A stretch of DNA of 64,000 nucleotides from the NCBI GenBank assembly GCA_027485695.1, contig JAIXQO010000009.1, positions 137,157 to 201,156 of the forward strand, in the 5' to 3' direction. Of the stretch, positions 62,665 through 64,000 are shown in pieces. Below the pieces are notes generated by a model. That model did no database searches. It was not told the origin of the DNA and saw only the letters and a list, made by a program, of their open reading frames with translations. Origin of the DNA: Pseudomonadota bacterium. Lineage in GTDB: Bacteria; Bdellovibrionota; UBA1018. A program made the position numbers and the translations under genes. Position 1 is the stretch's first letter, and every line of letters starts with the position of its first letter.

Positions 62665-64000
62665 ATGAAGAGCTTGAGATTCTTGTTCGGCCATCGGTCT
62701 TTCTCGCCTCTGTTCTGGACCCAGTTTTTGGGAGCATTCAACGACAACTACTTCAAGAACGCGATGATTCTGCTTCTGACTTTTCAAAACGCCGAAGCGT
62801 TCGGACTCTCGACCAAATCTCTGATCGCAGCCGCGAGCGGAATATTTATCCTCCCTTTTGTACTCTTCTCGTCGGTCGCGGGCGCTCTTTCTGACAAATA
62901 CCCCAAAGCGCGTGTCGGGCAATCGATCAAACTCGCCGAAGTCGCCATTATGATTCTAGCCGGCTACGCGTTTTCACATGCATCGGTGAATTTGCTTTTT
63001 GTCTGCCTGTTTATGCTGGGATTGCACTCGACGTTTTTTGGTCCCGTGAAATACAGCATCCTCCCCGAACTGGTGCGCGAGGAGGACCTCGTCGCTGGAA
63101 ACGCGTACGTCGAACTCGGAACATTCCTGGCGATCTTGATTGGAACGGTCACGAGTGGCATCGCTATTTCGCATCCCAGTGGCACACCCCTCATCTTGGG
63201 AGGCTTGATTGCAGTCGCGGTCGGGGGCCTGCTCATGAGTTTTATGATTCCGGTTATACCGGGAGCACAACCCCATCTCAAAATCTCCTGGAACCCGATC
63301 TCGGACACCTGGCGAACCCTGAAGCTCGCCCTCCCTCAAAAAGCCGTCTTCAACTCCCTCTTGGGTATCTCTTGGTTCTGGTTCTTGGGGGGCGCGCTTC
63401 TCTCCATCTTGCCGGTGCTGACTGAATCCGTGATTCACGCGAATGCCGGCGTAGTGACGTATTTCTTGGGTCTGTTTACCATCGGAATCGCCATCGGCAG
63501 CGTTGCGGCAGAAAAACTCTCGCACGACCAAATCGAGATCGGACTCGTGCCGCTGGGTTCGTTCGGGATGACCGTATTTCTATTCGATTTGGCCTATGCG
63601 GTCTCGCGAGTTCCGGCGCACGACGCCTCCCTCCCACTCTTGACGCTTCGTGAGTTCTTAAACACTCCCGACGCCATGCGCATCAGCATCGCGCTCGCGG
63701 GAATCGCTGTATTCGGTGGCCTGTTCACCGTCCCACTCTACACGCTCATGCAGTCGAGATCGGATCGAGCCATCCGCTCACGTGTCGTCGGCGCGAATAA
63801 CGTATTAAACGCGGTTTATATGGTGGCCTCGGCCGGACTGCTCCTGGGCTTCTACGCACTCGAATTCTCACTCGCGCGCATTTTCCTGATCTACGGCGCC
63901 TTGAATTTGATGGTCGCGTTTTACATCTACCGAGTCGTCCCCGAGTTCCTTTGGCGATTCATGACGTTCGTACTATCGAGCCTGCTTTATCGACTAAAAG
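62665..64000 (+). CDS. LplT/Aas-type MFS lysophospholipid transporter, 3' end cut off
   Basis: 445 codons are seen and the frame is open at the edge. The N-terminus PLFWTQFLGAFNDNYFKNAM is the signature of LplT and of the MFS part of large Aas-like fusions; later RSDRAIRSRVVGANNVLNAV fits the same group. About 12 helices are complete, ending LWRFMTFVLSSLLYRLK, the usual link to a PlsC acyltransferase domain. So the gene may continue as an MFS-PlsC(-acyl-CoA synthetase) fusion. LplT flips lysophospholipids inward for re-acylation. Confidence 0.85.
   Translation, partial: MKSLRFLFGHRSFSPLFWTQFLGAFNDNYFKNAMILLLTFQNAEAFGLSTKSLIAAASGIFILPFVLFSSVAGALSDKYPKARVGQSIKLAEVAIMILAGYAFSHASVNLLFVCLFMLGLHSTFFGPVKYSILPELVREEDLVAGNAYVELGTFLAILIGTVTSGIAISHPSGTPLILGGLIAVAVGGLLMSFMIPVIPGAQPHLKISWNPISDTWRTLKLALPQKAVFNSLLGISWFWFLGGALLSILPVLTESVIHANAGVVTYFLGLFTIGIAIGSVAAEKLSHDQIEIGLVPLGSFGMTVFLFDLAYAVSRVPAHDASLPLLTLREFLNTPDAMRISIALAGIAVFGGLFTVPLYTLMQSRSDRAIRSRVVGANNVLNAVYMVASAGLLLGFYALEFSLARIFLIYGALNLMVAFYIYRVVPEFLWRFMTFVLSSLLYRLK

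Overview
This is a gene-dense stretch of an ordinary bacterial chromosome (roughly 52-55 % G+C by eye), with about 57 protein genes and very short gaps. I see no rRNA or tRNA gene, no insertion sequence, prophage, integrase or CRISPR array. The organism is a Gram-negative with an outer envelope: it has many signal peptides and lipoboxes, a Tat signal, PBP4-, MltD- and NlpC/P60-like wall enzymes, Kef antiport and DapF. The planctomycete/myxobacterial-type DUF1592-DUF1588-DUF1585 plus DUF1552 pair, the very high share of uncharacterised exported proteins, and an SAH riboswitch on ahcY fit a former-deltaproteobacterial lineage, perhaps Bdellovibrionota. That assignment is an inference, not something the sequence proves.

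Layout. 1-6.4 kb: a truncated RadD-like helicase and a giant exported protein joining an M48-like protease region to an ABC1/UbiB-like kinase fold. 6.5-9.2 kb: small proteins, an ArsR-SRPBCC pair, a second SRPBCC protein and a LysE exporter. 9.3-15.5 kb: a divergent pair of exported proteins (one HAD-like), a PadR regulator divergent from a DUF2306-type membrane protein, DUF1428, an MFS transporter and an exported protein. 15.6-18.9 kb: a Kef-type antiporter and a three-gene envelope-stress unit (Spy/CnrX-like sensor, ECF sigma factor, anti-sigma). 18.9-27.2 kb: a GNAT enzyme, a CdiI_2-like/PhnA fusion, a PT-linker lipoprotein, rapA, a Fur-box-linked exported protein, and an HExxH exported protein. 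27.3-29.0 kb: ahcY with its riboswitch. 29-37.5 kb: an exported-protein zone with a transglycosylase-like protein, two TULIP/BPI-like proteins, a compact PBP4 and an EcsC-like protein. 37.5-46.7 kb: housekeeping genes (rsgA, a diguanylate cyclase, a ceramidase-like protein, rlmC, SUI1, tgt, MltD). 46.9-53.1 kb: a methyltransferase, the DUF1592/DUF1552 pair and an NlpC/P60 lipoprotein. 53.2-64 kb: hemerythrin, an FAD/Rieske oxidoreductase, dapF, a four-PAS histidine kinase, an FAD-linked hydroxyacid oxidase, DinB-like and ATP-grasp proteins, and a truncated LplT-like transporter.

Regulation is unusually readable. Several genes have a -10 box ending 6-8 nt before the start codon and no Shine-Dalgarno, which implies leaderless mRNAs (7178, 12074, 12015 on minus, 29071, 48082 on minus, 56906 on minus, 62665). 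Two of these promoters carry palindromic operators next to ArsR and PadR genes. Other genes have a strong Shine-Dalgarno, so both modes appear to coexist. The most unusual proteins are the protease/ABC1 giant (1387-6360), the CdiI_2-like/PhnA fusion (19836-20327) and the tandem TULIP-like exported pair (30702-34450).
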